Translations under genes and position numbers: made by a program
Shown: piece by piece, positions 20,382-31,341 of the stretch
Layout: every line of letters begins with the position of its first letter
Numbering within the stretch: position 1 is the first letter of the stretch
Notes under the pieces: model-generated
Databases searched by the model: none
Seen by the model: the letters and a program-made list of their open reading frames with translations, nothing else
What the model was told of the DNA's origin: nothing
NCBI RefSeq assembly: GCF_019048065.1
Contig: NZ_CP077291.1
Span: 3,658,001 to 3,722,000 of the forward strand
Direction of reading: 5' to 3'
DNA: 64,000 nt
From: Citrobacter farmeri
GTDB taxonomy: Bacteria; Pseudomonadota; Gammaproteobacteria; Enterobacterales; Enterobacteriaceae

Positions 20382-21626
20382 TTAACACAATCTCTTTTCA
20401 ATCCAGCGGGTGATTTCCTGTAACGCATTGTCAAAATTGCGATACACCGGATTGAATGGAATCTCCAGCAACTTACCGTCAGAAGATGAAGACGTGATTA
20501 AGCGCGACTCCTCTTCCGGGCTAAACGGATCGTTCTTCCAGAAGCCCGACAGCATTGGCGTCGGGCAACGTCTGCCGAGCAGCCCCTGCACCTTCAGCGA
20601 ATAGCGATTAAGCTCCACGCGCAGCGCTTCATCGGACGCATCGTGCATTCCCAGTCGACTCGCCAGAACGTCAAGATACATTTCCGGTACCGCCCCCTGA
20701 CGCAGTGGATCACTCAGCAATGCATGGACAACCGGACCAAGACAGGCCACCGCTTTCAGACGCGGTGATTCAAGATAGGCCAGACGCACCGCCACGTTGG
20801 CACCGAAACGGAATCCGAACGCCGCCACTCGGGTATGATCCACCCACGGTACATTCGGCAGCGATTTCAGCACATGCTGGTGCAGCAGACTGGAGTCCTG
20901 AGAGAGCTTCCACTTTGAAGAGAAACCGACGGAAGGCATATCCAGCGTGAGCATGGCAATGCCACGCGGTGCGAAATAGCGCTCATACAGGGTGTAGTAA
21001 TCGGTTTGCATCGAATCCAGGCCACCGCACATGAGCACCGTCGGGAACGGGCCGTCGCCTTTTGGCATATGCAAGAACCCGGTGACGGGGGAACCGCCGG
21101 GCACCGAAAACTCCATCTCACGTAGCGTTCCCGGCAGTCGCTGCGCGGCTTCCTCATAAGCCCGGTTAGACAATGCCTGTGCCTGTTCCGCCAGATCGTC
21201 CCCTTTCAGGTGCGGATAGGCGGCGATGTTGTATAACGTCGAGGCGTGCAGCCAGTGACGCCCACTGCGCTCAGGATCCGTTTCCTGGCAGGCTTTCTGT
21301 TGCCAGTCCATCGCCTGTTTAGCCCATTCATAAATCCAGTTGCCGCCACGGTAACCGATCACCGTATCGTAAAGCTCAGCATCGGTGCGTTCGGCGTCGC
21401 TCATCACGATACGCGCCTGGACATCAAGAATTTCTCGCGGATCCACCCCGCGCCAAATCCACATCAGGCGGTTAATCATGCGATACCAGTGGGGGATATT
21501 CTTGCCATCCAGCGCTGATTGCACGGGCGGCTGCGTCCCGGCATTAAAACGGCGGACCAGAGTCGACGTTTCGGGATGTTTAAAACGGGGTTTGAACAGG
21601 ATTTCGCTAAGATTAGCCTGTGACAT
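20382..21626 (-). CDS. frsA: Fermentation-respiration switch protein / esterase FrsA
   Basis: The protein has 414 residues, as in E. coli FrsA (YafA). A DUF1100 alpha/beta-hydrolase-like fold has the elbow region [16 protein letters not shown], where Gly-Phe-Arg-Phe-Gly replaces a canonical GxSxG, as in the family. FrsA interacts with unphosphorylated EIIA-Glc and shifts pyruvate metabolism. GGAGG lies upstream of ATG 21626. It lies between gpt and crl. Confidence 0.96.
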   Translation of the reverse strand: MSQANLSEILFKPRFKHPETSTLVRRFNAGTQPPVQSALDGKNIPHWYRMINRLMWIWRGVDPREILDVQARIVMSDAERTDAELYDTVIGYRGGNWIYEWAKQAMDWQQKACQETDPERSGRHWLHASTLYNIAAYPHLKGDDLAEQAQALSNRAYEEAAQRLPGTLREMEFSVPGGSPVTGFLHMPKGDGPFPTVLMCGGLDSMQTDYYTLYERYFAPRGIAMLTLDMPSVGFSSKWKLSQDSSLLHQHVLKSLPNVPWVDHTRVAAFGFRFGANVAVRLAYLESPRLKAVACLGPVVHALLSDPLRQGAVPEMYLDVLASRLGMHDASDEALRVELNRYSLKVQGLLGRRCPTPMLSGFWKNDPFSPEEESRLITSSSSDGKLLEIPFNPVYRNFDNALQEITRWIEKRLC

Positions 21627-21725
21627 TGATGCAGCCTCCTGAAGTACTTACTGAGGCACATTGTAACCCGACACCGGCTAAATAGAACAACGCCCGGCAG
21701 TGCCAGGCGTTGAAAAAGTCAGAGA

Positions 21726-22184
21726 TTAGCGGCCAGAAATCGGCGGAATAAAGGTCACACCCATATCCCACGGCTGCTCAATCCAGGTATCCTGCGGGAT
21801 ATCAATCACATAATCATCGACTAACGGGCGGCCCGCCGGTTTTGCAAAGATAGTGACAAAGTGCGCTTTTGGATACATTTCACGGATGGCCACAGCGGTA
21901 CCGCCGGTATCCACCAGATCGTCGATGACGATAAAACCTTCACCGTCGCCTTCTGCGCGCTTGAGAATTTTCAGCTCACGCTGGTTGTCGTGATCGTAGC
22001 TGGAAATGCATACGGTATCGACATGACGAATGCCCAGTTCACGTGCCAGCAATGCGCCCGGCACCAGACCACCACGGCTAACGGCAATAATGCCTTTCCA
22101 CTGTTCTGAAGGCATCAGGCGGTTTGCCAGTTTGCGTGCATGAATCTGCAGCATGTCCCAGGTGACGACGTATTTTTCGCTCAT
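21726..22184 (-). CDS. gpt: Xanthine-guanine phosphoribosyltransferase
   Basis: The 152-residue protein, identical in length to E. coli Gpt, contains the PRPP-binding motif [12 protein letters not shown] and the N-terminal [17 protein letters not shown]. It converts guanine and xanthine with PRPP to GMP and XMP in purine salvage. It is divergent from pepD with a 259-bp intergenic region in which I see no specific operator with confidence. Confidence 0.97.
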   Translation of the reverse strand: MSEKYVVTWDMLQIHARKLANRLMPSEQWKGIIAVSRGGLVPGALLARELGIRHVDTVCISSYDHDNQRELKILKRAEGDGEGFIVIDDLVDTGGTAVAIREMYPKAHFVTIFAKPAGRPLVDDYVIDIPQDTWIEQPWDMGVTFIPPISGR

Positions 22185-22443
22185 GTGAAGTGTCCCAGCC
22201 TGTTTATCTACGGCTTACAAAGTGTTCAAGGGGGAAATAGGTTGCGCGAGATTATAGAGATCTGAGCCACCAAAAACCAGTGTTTCGCGGAATCGGGCCC
22301 TCTTTTTACGTGCTTTATACTCGCAGCGGGCGCAGAAAGTGGTATTCTCAAACGCATCTCGCAAGCCTGACTTGTGGTAATAATTAACCTGCTAACCCTG
22401 TGACCTGCAAGCTTGTTTGCAGGGCACCTAAAGGAGACTTATC

Positions 22444-23901
22444 GTGTCAGAACTGTCTCAACTCTCGCCGCAACCGCTGTGGGATATTTTTGCAAAAATC
22501 TGCTCTATTCCTCACCCGTCCTATCACGAAGAGCAACTCGCTGAGCACATCATTGGCTGGGCAAACGAAAAAGGTTTCCACGTTGAGCGCGACCAGGTGG
22601 GCAATATCCTGATTCGCAAACCGGCCAGCGCAGGAATGGAAAACCGTAAACCGGTGGTTCTGCAAGCGCACCTGGATATGGTGCCGCAGAAAAACAACGA
22701 CACCGTGCACGATTTCACGAAAGATCCGATCCAGCCTTATATCGACGGCGAATGGGTAAAAGCGCGTGGCACCACGCTGGGTGCCGATAACGGCATCGGG
22801 ATGGCTTCCGCACTGGCCGTTCTGGCTGACGACAGCGTCGTTCACGGTCCGCTGGAAGTACTGCTGACGATGACGGAAGAAGCGGGGATGGACGGTGCAT
22901 TTGGCCTGCAGGCCAACTGGTTGCAGGCGGACATTCTGATCAACACCGATTCTGAAGAAGAAGGTGAGATCTACATGGGTTGCGCGGGGGGGATCGACTT
23001 CACCTCTAACCTGCCCCTGACCCGTGAAGCCGTTCCGGCAGGCTTCCAGACCGTTAAGCTGACCCTGAAAGGGCTGAAAGGCGGTCACTCCGGTGGCGAA
23101 ATCCACGTCGGTCTTGGCAACGCGAACAAACTGTTGGTTCGTTTCCTGGCGGGTCATGCTGAAGAGCTGGATCTGCGTCTGGTCGATTTCAACGGCGGTA
23201 CGCTGCGTAACGCGATTCCGCGTGAAGCCTTTGCGACCGTCGCCGTCGCAGCGGACAAGGTTGATGCGCTGAAGGCGCAGGTCAACGCTTATCAGGACAT
23301 TCTGAAAAACGAACTGGCCGAAAAAGAGAAAAACCTGGTGGTTCTGCTGGAGAGCGCTGCGAACGATAAAGCGGCACTGACGGCGCAGTCTCGTGACGGC
23401 TTTATCCGTCTGTTGAACGCGACGCCGAACGGCGTGATCCGCAATTCCGACGTCGCAAAGGGCGTGGTTGAAACCTCACTGAACGTGGGTGTCGTCACCA
23501 TGACCGATGACAACGTCGAAATCCATTGTCTGATCCGTTCGCTGATCGACACGGGTAAAGATTATGTCGTTAGCATGCTGGATTCCCTGGGCAAACTGGC
23601 GGGCGCGAAAACCGAAGCTAAAGGGAGCTACCCTGGCTGGCAGCCGGATGCGAACTCCCCGGTGATGCATCTGGTGCGCGAAACCTATCAGCGTCTGTTC
23701 AACAAGACGCCGAACATCCAGATTATCCACGCGGGTCTGGAATGCGGTCTGTTTAAAAAGCCATACCCAAATATGGATATGGTCTCTATCGGGCCAACCA
23801 TCACCGGCCCACACTCACCGGATGAGCAAGTGCATATCGAAAGCGTCAGTCATTACTGGCGGCTTCTGACCGAACTGCTGAAAGCGATTCCGACGAAGTA
23901 A
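22444..23901 (+). CDS. pepD: Aminoacyl-histidine dipeptidase (peptidase D)
   Basis: The 485-residue M20C metallopeptidase starts at GTG 22444 with AAAGGAG upstream. Metal ligands lie in QAHLDMVPQ, GADNGIG and MTEEAGMDG, and the dimerisation/lid domain in GGHSGGEIHVG. It hydrolyses dipeptides including carnosine and Cys-Gly in the cytoplasm. It is followed by a BIME and then the convergent dinB gene; the E. coli genes prfH, ykfJ and yafNOP found between them are missing here. Confidence 0.97.
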   Translation: MSELSQLSPQPLWDIFAKICSIPHPSYHEEQLAEHIIGWANEKGFHVERDQVGNILIRKPASAGMENRKPVVLQAHLDMVPQKNNDTVHDFTKDPIQPYIDGEWVKARGTTLGADNGIGMASALAVLADDSVVHGPLEVLLTMTEEAGMDGAFGLQANWLQADILINTDSEEEGEIYMGCAGGIDFTSNLPLTREAVPAGFQTVKLTLKGLKGGHSGGEIHVGLGNANKLLVRFLAGHAEELDLRLVDFNGGTLRNAIPREAFATVAVAADKVDALKAQVNAYQDILKNELAEKEKNLVVLLESAANDKAALTAQSRDGFIRLLNATPNGVIRNSDVAKGVVETSLNVGVVTMTDDNVEIHCLIRSLIDTGKDYVVSMLDSLGKLAGAKTEAKGSYPGWQPDANSPVMHLVRETYQRLFNKTPNIQIIHAGLECGLFKKPYPNMDMVSIGPTITGPHSPDEQVHIESVSHYWRLLTELLKAIPTK

Positions 23902-23924
23902 GTCACGATCGTTATGCTTTAATC

Positions 23925-24011
23925 TTGCCGGATGGCGGTGCGTTGCGCCTTATCCGGCCTACGAACTGTCAACAGATTTGTAGGCCGGATAAGTGAAACG
24001 CCATCCGGCAG
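23925..24011. repeat. BIME: two facing REP units
   Basis: TTGCCGGATGGCGGTGCG...CTTATCCGGCC is followed by its inverted partner TAGGCCGGATAAG...CGCCATCCGGCA. This is a standard enterobacterial extragenic palindrome between the convergent pepD and dinB genes. Confidence 0.9.
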
Positions 24012-24035
24012 TTTCATACCCGTTATTCATCGCGG

Positions 24036-25091
24036 TTATAACCCCAGTAATAACTGCCGTTCCAGTTGCGGATCGAGCAGCGTAACGTGCAGCCCCACCA
24101 GGCGTACCCCCCGCCCTCCCCGGCGCTCGTCCCAGGTTTTACGCGCGGTAGAAATCAGATCTTCTTTATTCAGTCGCGGCCAGACGTGTTCCTGAGTGGT
24201 TTGCTGAAAATCATTAAACTTTAGCTTCACCCCCTGACGGGCGATGAGCAGATCGGGTTTCACTTTCGCCAGCCGTCGCTCAAGTTCCGGATATAACCGC
24301 TCAATAATCGCTTCACAGTCGGACCACTCATGAATGTCTTCCGCCATTGTGCGTTCGACGCCGATCGATTTTCGTAAGCGTTCATTATTGACGTCCCGAT
24401 CGTCGATTCCCTGACTGCGCTCCCACAGTACCCGACCAAACTTACCGAAGCGCTTAAGTAATGTCGCCAGATCGAACTGCTGCACATCACCGCAGGTGCG
24501 TAGCCCCATGCTTTCCAGCTTTGCTGCAGACACTTTACCGACGCCGGGAATTTTACCCAGTGGTAACGTCCTGAGGAACGCCGGCACAGCATCCGGCGTA
24601 ATGACATATTGCCCGTTGGGTTTATTCAGATCGGAGGCGATCTTGGCCAGAAACTTCACCGGCGCCACGCCCGCCGAGGCGGTAAGTTGCAGTTCGTTGA
24701 AGATAGTCTGGCGGATCTCCTGGGCGATGAGCGTTGCCGAACCATGACAGTGCATGCTGTCCGTGACATCCAGATACGCTTCATCCAGGGACAGTGGCTC
24801 AATTAATGCAGTGTAGCGTGAAAAGATGTCCTGAATCTGGCGGGAGGCTTCTTTATAGGCTTCGTAGCGCCCGGGTAATAGCATGAGGTGCGGGCACAGC
24901 TTCAGCGCCATCCCGGTGGGCATCGCGCTGCGCACGCCAAATTTACGGGCGGGATAGTTGGCGGTACTGATGACGCCTCTGCGTTCGCGGCTGCCGCCAA
25001 TCGCAATAGGGATGTCGCGCAGCGCCGGGTTGTCACGCATCTCAACCGCTGCGAAAAAACAGTCCATATCAACATGTATGATTTTACGCAT
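24036..25091 (-). CDS. dinB: DNA polymerase IV
   Basis: The protein has 351 residues from ATG 25091, as in E. coli; a GTG one codon upstream is less likely. The Y-family polymerase has catalytic acids in [13 protein letters not shown] (D8) and [10 protein letters not shown] (D103, E104), and helix-hairpin-helix [11 protein letters not shown]. It ends QLLLGL, a beta-clamp-binding tail. It performs error-prone translesion synthesis. A LexA box lies just upstream. Confidence 0.97.
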   Translation of the reverse strand: MRKIIHVDMDCFFAAVEMRDNPALRDIPIAIGGSRERRGVISTANYPARKFGVRSAMPTGMALKLCPHLMLLPGRYEAYKEASRQIQDIFSRYTALIEPLSLDEAYLDVTDSMHCHGSATLIAQEIRQTIFNELQLTASAGVAPVKFLAKIASDLNKPNGQYVITPDAVPAFLRTLPLGKIPGVGKVSAAKLESMGLRTCGDVQQFDLATLLKRFGKFGRVLWERSQGIDDRDVNNERLRKSIGVERTMAEDIHEWSDCEAIIERLYPELERRLAKVKPDLLIARQGVKLKFNDFQQTTQEHVWPRLNKEDLISTARKTWDERRGGRGVRLVGLHVTLLDPQLERQLLLGL

Positions 25092-25109
25092 CACTCATCC
25101 CCCACAATA

Positions 25110-25125
25110 CTGTTTAAGTATACAG
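25110..25125 (-). promoter_or_regulatory. LexA (SOS) box of dinB
   Basis: CTGTTTAAGTATACAG matches CTGT-N8-ACAG exactly. It lies 19 bp upstream of the dinB start, consistent with SOS control. Confidence 0.9.
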
Positions 25126-25256
25126 TGTTATTTTAACGTGGGAAAGGATTGTACGCACCAGACAACGCCATACTGGCGGGTTCAGGCTGAGTAGAATGCC
25201 GCCGCCATGCCAGGGCACTATTCCCCCGTCCGGCACGGGGGATCAATATGCACAAA

Positions 25257-26120
25257 TTATTGCGGTCGTACCTTGTGATGCAATGCGGCGATCTGCTGTT
25301 TTTTATCGAGTTTTTCGACCAGCGGTTGTACGACCTTTTCACCATGCTGACCAAAATACTGATACAACGTATCCGCTGCACTCTGGGTCAGGATCATAAT
25401 TTCGATGCGCCGGTTGCCCGCACTTTGTGGGTTTTTACTATCCAGTAGCATCTGGTCAGCCATTGCGCTCACCTGCATCACTTTATCATCAGGCATTCCA
25501 GCTTCTTCCAGTACGCGGCGAGCTGACAACGCTCTGTCGCCTGACAGATTCCAGTTGTTATAGATATTGTTTTTATAGCCCATCGCATCGGTATGCCCGG
25601 TGATAATGATCTTATTGTCCAGTGAGTCAAATACCGGAGCCAGTTCCACCAACAGCGATCTAAAGAACGGCATGATCCTCGCGCTGCCTCGCTCAAACAT
25701 ATTGCGATTCTGGTCGTCTTTAATCAGCACACGTAACCCCTGCGGTACAATCTCCATTTCCAGGTTGGTTTCCATGTGGGCATTGCGGGCGACAATATTG
25801 ATGCTGGTCGCGAGCTCCCCCAATTCTGAAGCTGACTTTCTCTTCAGCAACGACGTCTTTTCATTCACATCACGCACTTTCTTTTCAGTTTCATCACTCA
25901 CCTGCACCACTTCTTTCGGCGAGGTCAGTTCCTCCTTGCCCGGTTGATTACGCGACTTGTTGTTATTGCTTACCGTACGCGTAATCGGTTTTTGACCAAT
26001 CTTATTGAGCGGCGTCAGTCCGCCGCCGTTGAAAATCGACTGACCATGCAGCGCCGCCACGATGTTTTCACGATCGGATTTACTGACGCTGTTCACAATC
26101 AACTTTATCGTGGTTACCAA
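25257..26120 (-). pseudogene. lafU: Lateral flagellar motor protein LafU, N-terminally deleted
   Basis: The frame of 287 residues carries an OmpA/MotB peptidoglycan-binding domain (IIITGHTDAMG, SGDRALSARRVLEEAGM, NRRIEIMI). The single membrane helix with the proton-binding Asp and the plug of MotB-type proteins is absent. The first residues (MVTTIKLIVNSV) are read from DNA that belongs to the fhiA coding strand, so the start is an artefact of the deletion junction near 26090-26098. Without the stator helix it cannot work as a motor protein. The same lafU/fhiA remnant is known from E. coli K-12 as the relic of the Flag-2 cluster. Confidence 0.85.
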
Positions 26121-27801
26121 AGGTGCCGAACGTATCTCCGAAGTGTCCGCCCGTTTTACCCTCGACGCGATGCCGGGTAAACAGATGGCAATCGACGCCG
26201 ATCTGAACGCGGGTCTTATTAACCAGCAGCAGGCGCAGACGCGGCGTAAGGACGTCGCCAGCGAAGCGGATTTCTACGGCGCGATGGACGGGGCCTCGAA
26301 GTTTGTCCGCGGCGATGCCATCGCCGGCATGATGATTCTGGCGATCAACCTGATCGGCGGCGTGTGCATCGGTATTTTCAAATACGATCTTAGCGCTGAA
26401 GCCGCATTCCAGCAGTACGTGCTGATGACCATTGGTGATGGACTGGTTGCACAGATCCCTTCCCTGCTGCTTTCCACCGCCGCCGCAATTATCGTGACCC
26501 GCGTCAGCGACAATGGCGATATTGCCACCGATGTCCGCGCACAGTTGCTGGCCAGTCCTTCGGTACTCTATACCGCCACCAGCATTATGTTCGTGCTGGC
26601 GGTGGTTCCAGGAATGCCGCACTTTCCCTTCCTCGTGTTCAGCGGCCTGCTGGGCTTCACCGCATGGCGGATGAGTAAACGTCCGAAAACCGCCGAAGCC
26701 GAAGAGAAAAACCTCGAAACGCTGACGAAAACCATCGTCGAAACGACCGAGCAGCAGGTCACCTGGGAAACCATCCCCCTGATTGAACCCATCAGCCTGA
26801 GCCTGGGGTATAAGCTGGTTTCACTGGTGGATAAATCAAAAGGTAATCCGCTGACCCAGCGTATTCGCGGCGTGCGTCAGGTGATTTCCGATACTAATGG
26901 CGTATTGCTGCCAGAAATTCGCATTCGTGAAAATTTCAGGTTAAAGCCCAGCCAGTACGCGATCTATATCAATGGTATTAAGGCCGATGAGGCCGATATC
27001 CCGTCCGACCGCCTGATGGCGCTGTCTTCCAGCGAAACCTACGGCGAGATTGACGGCATATTAGGCAATGACCCGGCTTACAATATGCCGGTGACCTGGA
27101 TTCAGGCAGCGCAGAAAGCAAAAGCATTGAATATGGGTTATCAGGTGATTGACTGCGCCAGTGTCATTGCCACTCACGTAAATAAGGTGGTGCGCAGTTA
27201 CATTCCCGATCTGTTCAACTACGACGATATTACCCAACTGCATAACCGACTCTCTTCGATGGCTCCGCGGCTGGCGGAAGATCTCAGCGCCGCGCTGAAT
27301 TACAGCCAGTTGCTGAAAGTGTATCGCGCATTGCTGATTGAAGGTGTTTCACTGCGCGATATCGTCACCATCGCCACCGTGCTGGTCGCCAGCAGTAGTG
27401 TGACGAAAGACCCCATTCTGCTGGTGGCTGATATCCGTCTTGCGCTGCGTCGCAGCATTACGCACCAGTTCGTGCGTAAGCAGGAACTGGCGGTTTATAC
27501 GCTGAATAACGAACTGGAAAATCTGCTTTCTAACGTGGTGAATCAGGCGCAGCAGAGCGGTAAGGTGATGCTCGACAGTGTGCCAGTGGATCCGAATATG
27601 CTAAGTCAGTTCCAGAGCAACATGCCGCAGATTAAAGAGCAGATGAAAGCCGCAGGCAAAGAGCCGGTTCTGCTGGTCGCACCGCAGTTACGCCCGCTGC
27701 TGGCGCGCTACGCCCGACTCTTCGCGCCGGGCCTGAACGTTCTGTCTTATAACGAAGTGTCAGATGAGCTGGAACTGAAAATTATGGGCGCGTTGAGTTA
27801 A
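26062..27801 (+). pseudogene. fhiA: FlhA-like export gate protein FhiA (LfhA), N-terminally truncated
   Basis: The frame is 579 residues; full-length FlhA-type proteins have about 690. Alignment to FlhA starts at INFIVVTKGAERISEV, so the first three to four membrane helices are lost. What remains is the FHIPEP signature region (VSARFTLDAMPGKQMAIDADL), the last membrane helices (to about residue 215) and the complete cytoplasmic domain. The rest of the frame is intact, with no stop or frameshift. It faces lafU head to head across a deletion that removed the Flag-2 genes. The first 12 residues come from lafU DNA in antisense. Confidence 0.87.
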
Positions 27802-27906
27802 ATCGTAGCTCGTCGGTTTAAGTTGGCCGCTATTCTGCCGCTTTATAACGCTGACGCGACAAGGATGTTGCACTTCAACTGTCTGCTCATTTAAAAGGAT
27901 TGATGG

Positions 27907-28146
27907 GTGATCATTGAACGGGATATCCCGAATCATTTTGAAAATGCCTTTCAGTACGATGACCCTGAGGCACGCAGGTACACATATCCGGCATTTGTGC
28001 GCCAGCAAGAGCTGAAAAAGCATAATGAAAAGCAATCAGCAGTCGCCCCGATTGCCGCACGGGTGCCGCTTATTGAACCTGTCGATCTCTTGCTGGCAGG
28101 AACGGTGACAATTGTCTCCATCGTACTGCTGCTGTTTGCCTGTTAG
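27907..28146 (+). CDS. Small hypothetical tail-anchored membrane protein
   Basis: The 79-residue protein starts at GTG 27907 with AAAAGGA 7 bp upstream. The N-terminal part is polar and charged (ERDIPNHFENAF, FVRQQELKKHNEKQ) and the C-terminal 20 residues form one hydrophobic helix (LLLAGTVTIVSIVLLLFAC). I do not recognise it. It sits 105 bp after the fhiA remnant and its stop overlaps the end of yafL on the other strand. The good ribosome-binding site and protein-like composition argue that it is real. It might be a survivor of the Flag-2 locus or an unrelated gene. Confidence 0.55.
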   Translation: MIIERDIPNHFENAFQYDDPEARRYTYPAFVRQQELKKHNEKQSAVAPIAARVPLIEPVDLLLAGTVTIVSIVLLLFAC

Positions 28147-28889
28147 ATGATGGTATTTTCTTTCAGGATCCGGCGCGCGCCGAGAAAGTGATCCTGCCAG
28201 AACGGGTCGGATAACTGACTCACCCGAATAGTTTCGCCGGTACGCGGTGACTGGATAAACTGCCCATCCCCCAGATAGACCCCCATATGATCGGCAATCT
28301 CCTGGCTGTGAATATGGAAAAACAGCAGATCGCCACGGCGCAGGTCGCGGTGAGAGACAATCGTTGCCCGACGATAGTGATACATTTCATTTGCCGTGCG
28401 CGGTAATTTCGCCGCCAGGATTTTGTTGTAGGCGTAGAAGACCAGCCCGCTGCAGTCAAATCCGCGATCCGGATTGATGCCTCCCCATACGTAAGGTTTC
28501 CCGAGTTGCTCTTCCAGGCGATGTATGGCCACTTCCGTGATGTTCTGCAAGTGGTCACTGCTGAGGAAATCTTTATTTTCCGCCAGCGCCTGCCAGCGAT
28601 GACTGTCCGCACGCAACGGTCCCGGAAACCACTCCGGATGCTGTTCAAGCAGCACACGGTTGTGCTGGCGCAGCGCTTTTTTGCTGGCCGGCGTTCCGGA
28701 GACTATATAATGCGCCTGCCTTCTGAGTTTCGCCTGATATTTACCGAGCAGTCGTTCGCGGTTATGCATCCGCAGCTTCGCGGCATAGCTTAATGTCTGA
28801 TGGGAAGATGCTGCAGACCACGGTGAATAAATGACGCACAACGATAGCAGCCCCGGCAGAATGAAGCGCGGAGCACCTGAAAAAAACAT
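28143..28889 (-). CDS. yafL: NlpC/P60 family cell-wall peptidase YafL
   Basis: The 248-residue protein has an N-terminal hydrophobic segment (signal peptide, about residues 9-26). The C-terminal NlpC/P60 domain has Cys in GFDCSGLVFYAY and His in ADHMGVYLGDGQFIQSP, preceded by LGKPYVWGG. Such enzymes cleave gamma-D-Glu-meso-Dap bonds of peptidoglycan peptides in the periplasm. Length and position match E. coli YafL (249 aa). Unlike many E. coli annotations, no lipobox Cys is obvious in the leader (LSLCVIYSP is a candidate). Confidence 0.88.
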   Translation of the reverse strand: MFFSGAPRFILPGLLSLCVIYSPWSAASSHQTLSYAAKLRMHNRERLLGKYQAKLRRQAHYIVSGTPASKKALRQHNRVLLEQHPEWFPGPLRADSHRWQALAENKDFLSSDHLQNITEVAIHRLEEQLGKPYVWGGINPDRGFDCSGLVFYAYNKILAAKLPRTANEMYHYRRATIVSHRDLRRGDLLFFHIHSQEIADHMGVYLGDGQFIQSPRTGETIRVSQLSDPFWQDHFLGARRILKENTII

Positions 28890-29238
28890 AAAAAAACATA
28901 ACCTAAATAAACAGTGAGGCCACAGTTTAACCAGGCGATGAAATGACCAGGCTTAATAATCAATAATTAAAAAATTAATGGTTTATTATCAGTGAATTGC
29001 ATAGCAAGGACTCCTGTTGGCGTCCCTGACATCCTTTCTTCAATAACGGACAGAGCAGGTCAGGTTCTGACTGCGCTCACGACAAACGTGCTGTATAAAT
29101 TGTAAACGCATCATGAGAGACTTGCGAAAAACTGTCGTGGTGTTAATGTGAGCGCACCAAATCCAGATTAGTCCGATTTGGGGATCTTATTATTTGCCGT
29201 TCTGGCGTGTGCAATCGTTTTATCAAGGAACAAGCAGT
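28890..29238. other. Intergenic region yafL-yafK
   Basis: No gene is seen; E. coli K-12 has the dinJ-yafQ toxin-antitoxin pair here. An inverted repeat CCAAATC...GATTTGG lies at 29158-29180. Promoters of the two divergent genes should lie in the AT-rich 28950-29000 and 29090-29200 parts. Confidence 0.45.
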
Positions 29239-29979
29239 ATGCGTAAAATCGCATTATTTATTGCGATGCTTTTGATCCCGTGCGTGTCATTCGCCGGCCT
29301 GCTGAGTAGCAATAGCTCCACAACGCCGATCAGCAAAGAATATAAGCAGCAATTGATGGGATCGCCGGTCTATATACAGATCTTCAAGGAAGAGCGCGCG
29401 CTCGATCTCTATGTCAAGATGGGTGAACAGTATCAACTTCTCGACAGCTACAAGATTTGTAATTACTCCGGTGGTTTAGGTCCAAAACAGCGCCAGGGGG
29501 ACTTTAAAAGTCCGGAAGGTTTTTATAACGTCCAGCGCAGTCAGCTCAAACCCGATAGCCGCTTTTATAAAGCCATCAATATTGGTTTCCCGAACGCCTA
29601 TGACCGCGCGCACGGTTACGAAGGCAAATATCTGATGATTCACGGTGCCTGCGTCTCCGTCGGCTGCTACGCCATGACCGACAGCGGCATCGATGAGATT
29701 TTCCAGTTTGTCACTGGCGCGCTGGTCTTTGGGCAGTCGAGTGTTCAGGTCAGTATTTATCCCTTCCGCATGACCGATGCCAACATGCAACGCCACAAAT
29801 ATTCCTATTACAAAGAGTTCTGGTCGCAGTTAAAGCCGGGATACGATTACTTTGAGCAGACCCGCAAGCCGCCGACCGTTTCTGTTGTCGACGGCCGCTA
29901 TGTGGTCAGCAAGCCGTTGAGTCACGAAGTGGTCCAGCCGCAGCTGGCGTCAAACTACGCGCTCCCCGAGACAAAATAA
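29239..29979 (+). CDS. yafK: Periplasmic L,D-transpeptidase-family protein YafK (DpaA)
   Basis: The protein has 246 residues from ATG 29239, preceded by CAAGGAACAAGCAGT; this matches E. coli length and start. It has a signal peptide to SFAG (about residue 19). The YkuD-type domain has [15 protein letters not shown], carrying the catalytic His/Cys pattern (HG-x5-GC). E. coli DpaA (LdtF) releases Braun lipoprotein from peptidoglycan by an L,D-transpeptidase fold acting as amidase. It overlaps the convergent yafJ gene by 30 bp. Confidence 0.95.
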   Translation: MRKIALFIAMLLIPCVSFAGLLSSNSSTTPISKEYKQQLMGSPVYIQIFKEERALDLYVKMGEQYQLLDSYKICNYSGGLGPKQRQGDFKSPEGFYNVQRSQLKPDSRFYKAINIGFPNAYDRAHGYEGKYLMIHGACVSVGCYAMTDSGIDEIFQFVTGALVFGQSSVQVSIYPFRMTDANMQRHKYSYYKEFWSQLKPGYDYFEQTRKPPTVSVVDGRYVVSKPLSHEVVQPQLASNYALPETK

Positions 29980-30717
29980 TGCCCATTCGCCTGGCATAAT
30001 CTTTTGCCAGGTTTCGTTTCCTGTCAGCGGTTGCGTGGCAATGACAGTGACCACATCGTTGGGTGTGGTCTCTGAGCTGAAATCAATTTCTACATCCTGA
30101 TCCAGTAGCGTCGCCACACCAAACGGCGCGCGGCGGGTGATCCAGAACAGATTCGTTGAGCAGAATGCCATCACGTAGCGGCCATCTGACAACAGCATGT
30201 TAAAGACCCCTTTCTCACGCAGTACGCCTGCCAGCGTGGCGATATACCTGAACACTGCCGTCATATTGCCAGGCGTACGCGGGTAGCGCTGGGTGAGTTT
30301 GTGCAGCAGCCAGCAGAATGCCTTTTCGCTGTCGGTTTCACCGACCGGGCGAAAATTGCCGGTTTCCAGCGTTTTATAACCCGAAAGCTGCCCGTTGTGC
30401 GCGTAGGTCCAGTTGCGGCCCCACAGTTCGCGCGTAAAGGGATGGGTGTTCTCCAGCGCCACTTCGCCCCGGTTCGCCTGGCGAATATGGGCAACCACGG
30501 AGCAGGATTTGATCGGGTAGTCCTGTACCAGTTTGGCGATGGGGGAATTAAAGCTAGGTTGCGGATCTTTGAACGTCCGGCAGCCTTTGCCTTCATAGAA
30601 GGTGATGCCCCAGCCGTCTTTGTGCGGCCCGGTTCCTCCTCCTCGCTGAACCAGCCCGGTAAAACTAAAGCAGATATCGGTAGGCACATTGGCGCTCATC
30701 CCGAGCAGTTCGCACAT
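29950..30717 (-). CDS. yafJ: Class II glutamine amidotransferase YafJ
   Basis: The 255-residue protein starts [12 protein letters not shown]; Cys2 is the N-terminal nucleophile after Met removal. Conserved amidotransferase features are [26 protein letters not shown] and YAHNGQLSG. Only the glutaminase domain is present, so the acceptor reaction is unknown. It lies between yafK and gmhA as in E. coli. Confidence 0.93.
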   Translation of the reverse strand: MCELLGMSANVPTDICFSFTGLVQRGGGTGPHKDGWGITFYEGKGCRTFKDPQPSFNSPIAKLVQDYPIKSCSVVAHIRQANRGEVALENTHPFTRELWGRNWTYAHNGQLSGYKTLETGNFRPVGETDSEKAFCWLLHKLTQRYPRTPGNMTAVFRYIATLAGVLREKGVFNMLLSDGRYVMAFCSTNLFWITRRAPFGVATLLDQDVEIDFSSETTPNDVVTVIATQPLTGNETWQKIMPGEWALFCLGERVV

Positions 30718-30762
30718 ACATCACCTCCACAACAGCGGGGGCGTAAGGCCCCCGGCGAAGAC

Positions 30763-31341
30763 TTATTTAACCATTTCTTTTTCGATCAGCTGAATCAGGA
30801 TATGAATCACTTTAATATGAATTTCCTGAATACGGTCAGCATAGCCGAAATGCGGAACGCGGATTTCGATATCGGCGGTACCGGCCATTTTGCCGCCGTC
30901 TTTACCGGTCAGGGTGATCACTTTCATCCCCTTCTCGCGCGCCGCGGCGATGGCTTTGATCACGTTACCCGAATTGCCGGACGTTGAGATGCCTAACAGC
31001 ACATCGCCTTCGCGCCCTACCGCTTCCACATAACGGGAAAAGACGTAGTCGTAACCGAAATCATTGCTGACGCAGGAGATGTGGCTGACGTCGGAAATCG
31101 CAATGGCCGGATAGCCCGGACGGTTTTCGCGATAACGCCCCGTCAACTCTTCTGCAAAGTGCATGGCATCACAATGAGAGCCGCCGTTACCGCAGGACAG
31201 TACCTTACCACCCGCTTTAAAACTGTCTGCCAGCAGGACCGCCGCGCGCTGAATAGCGTGAATATTGGCGTCATCTTTTAAAAAATTAGCCAGCGTTTCC
31301 GCCGCTTCGTTCAGTTCGTTACGAATAAGATCCTGGTACAT
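30763..31341 (-). CDS. gmhA: Phosphoheptose isomerase
   Basis: The protein has 192 residues from ATG 31341; the frame is open upstream but [17 protein letters not shown] is the known start. SIS domain with [20 protein letters not shown] and [11 protein letters not shown]. It converts sedoheptulose 7-phosphate to D-glycero-manno-heptose 7-phosphate, the first step of LPS core heptose synthesis; gmhB of the same pathway is at 49914. It is divergent from fadE. Confidence 0.97.
   Translation of the reverse strand: MYQDLIRNELNEAAETLANFLKDDANIHAIQRAAVLLADSFKAGGKVLSCGNGGSHCDAMHFAEELTGRYRENRPGYPAIAISDVSHISCVSNDFGYDYVFSRYVEAVGREGDVLLGISTSGNSGNVIKAIAAAREKGMKVITLTGKDGGKMAGTADIEIRVPHFGYADRIQEIHIKVIHILIQLIEKEMVK

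Noticed and set aside
22447..23157. 236-codon frame antisense to pepD
   Set aside because: It is a shadow frame of a well-identified gene.
23925..24011. Possible CRISPR-like repeat
   Set aside because: It is an ordinary BIME of two facing REP units; no CRISPR array is visible in the window.
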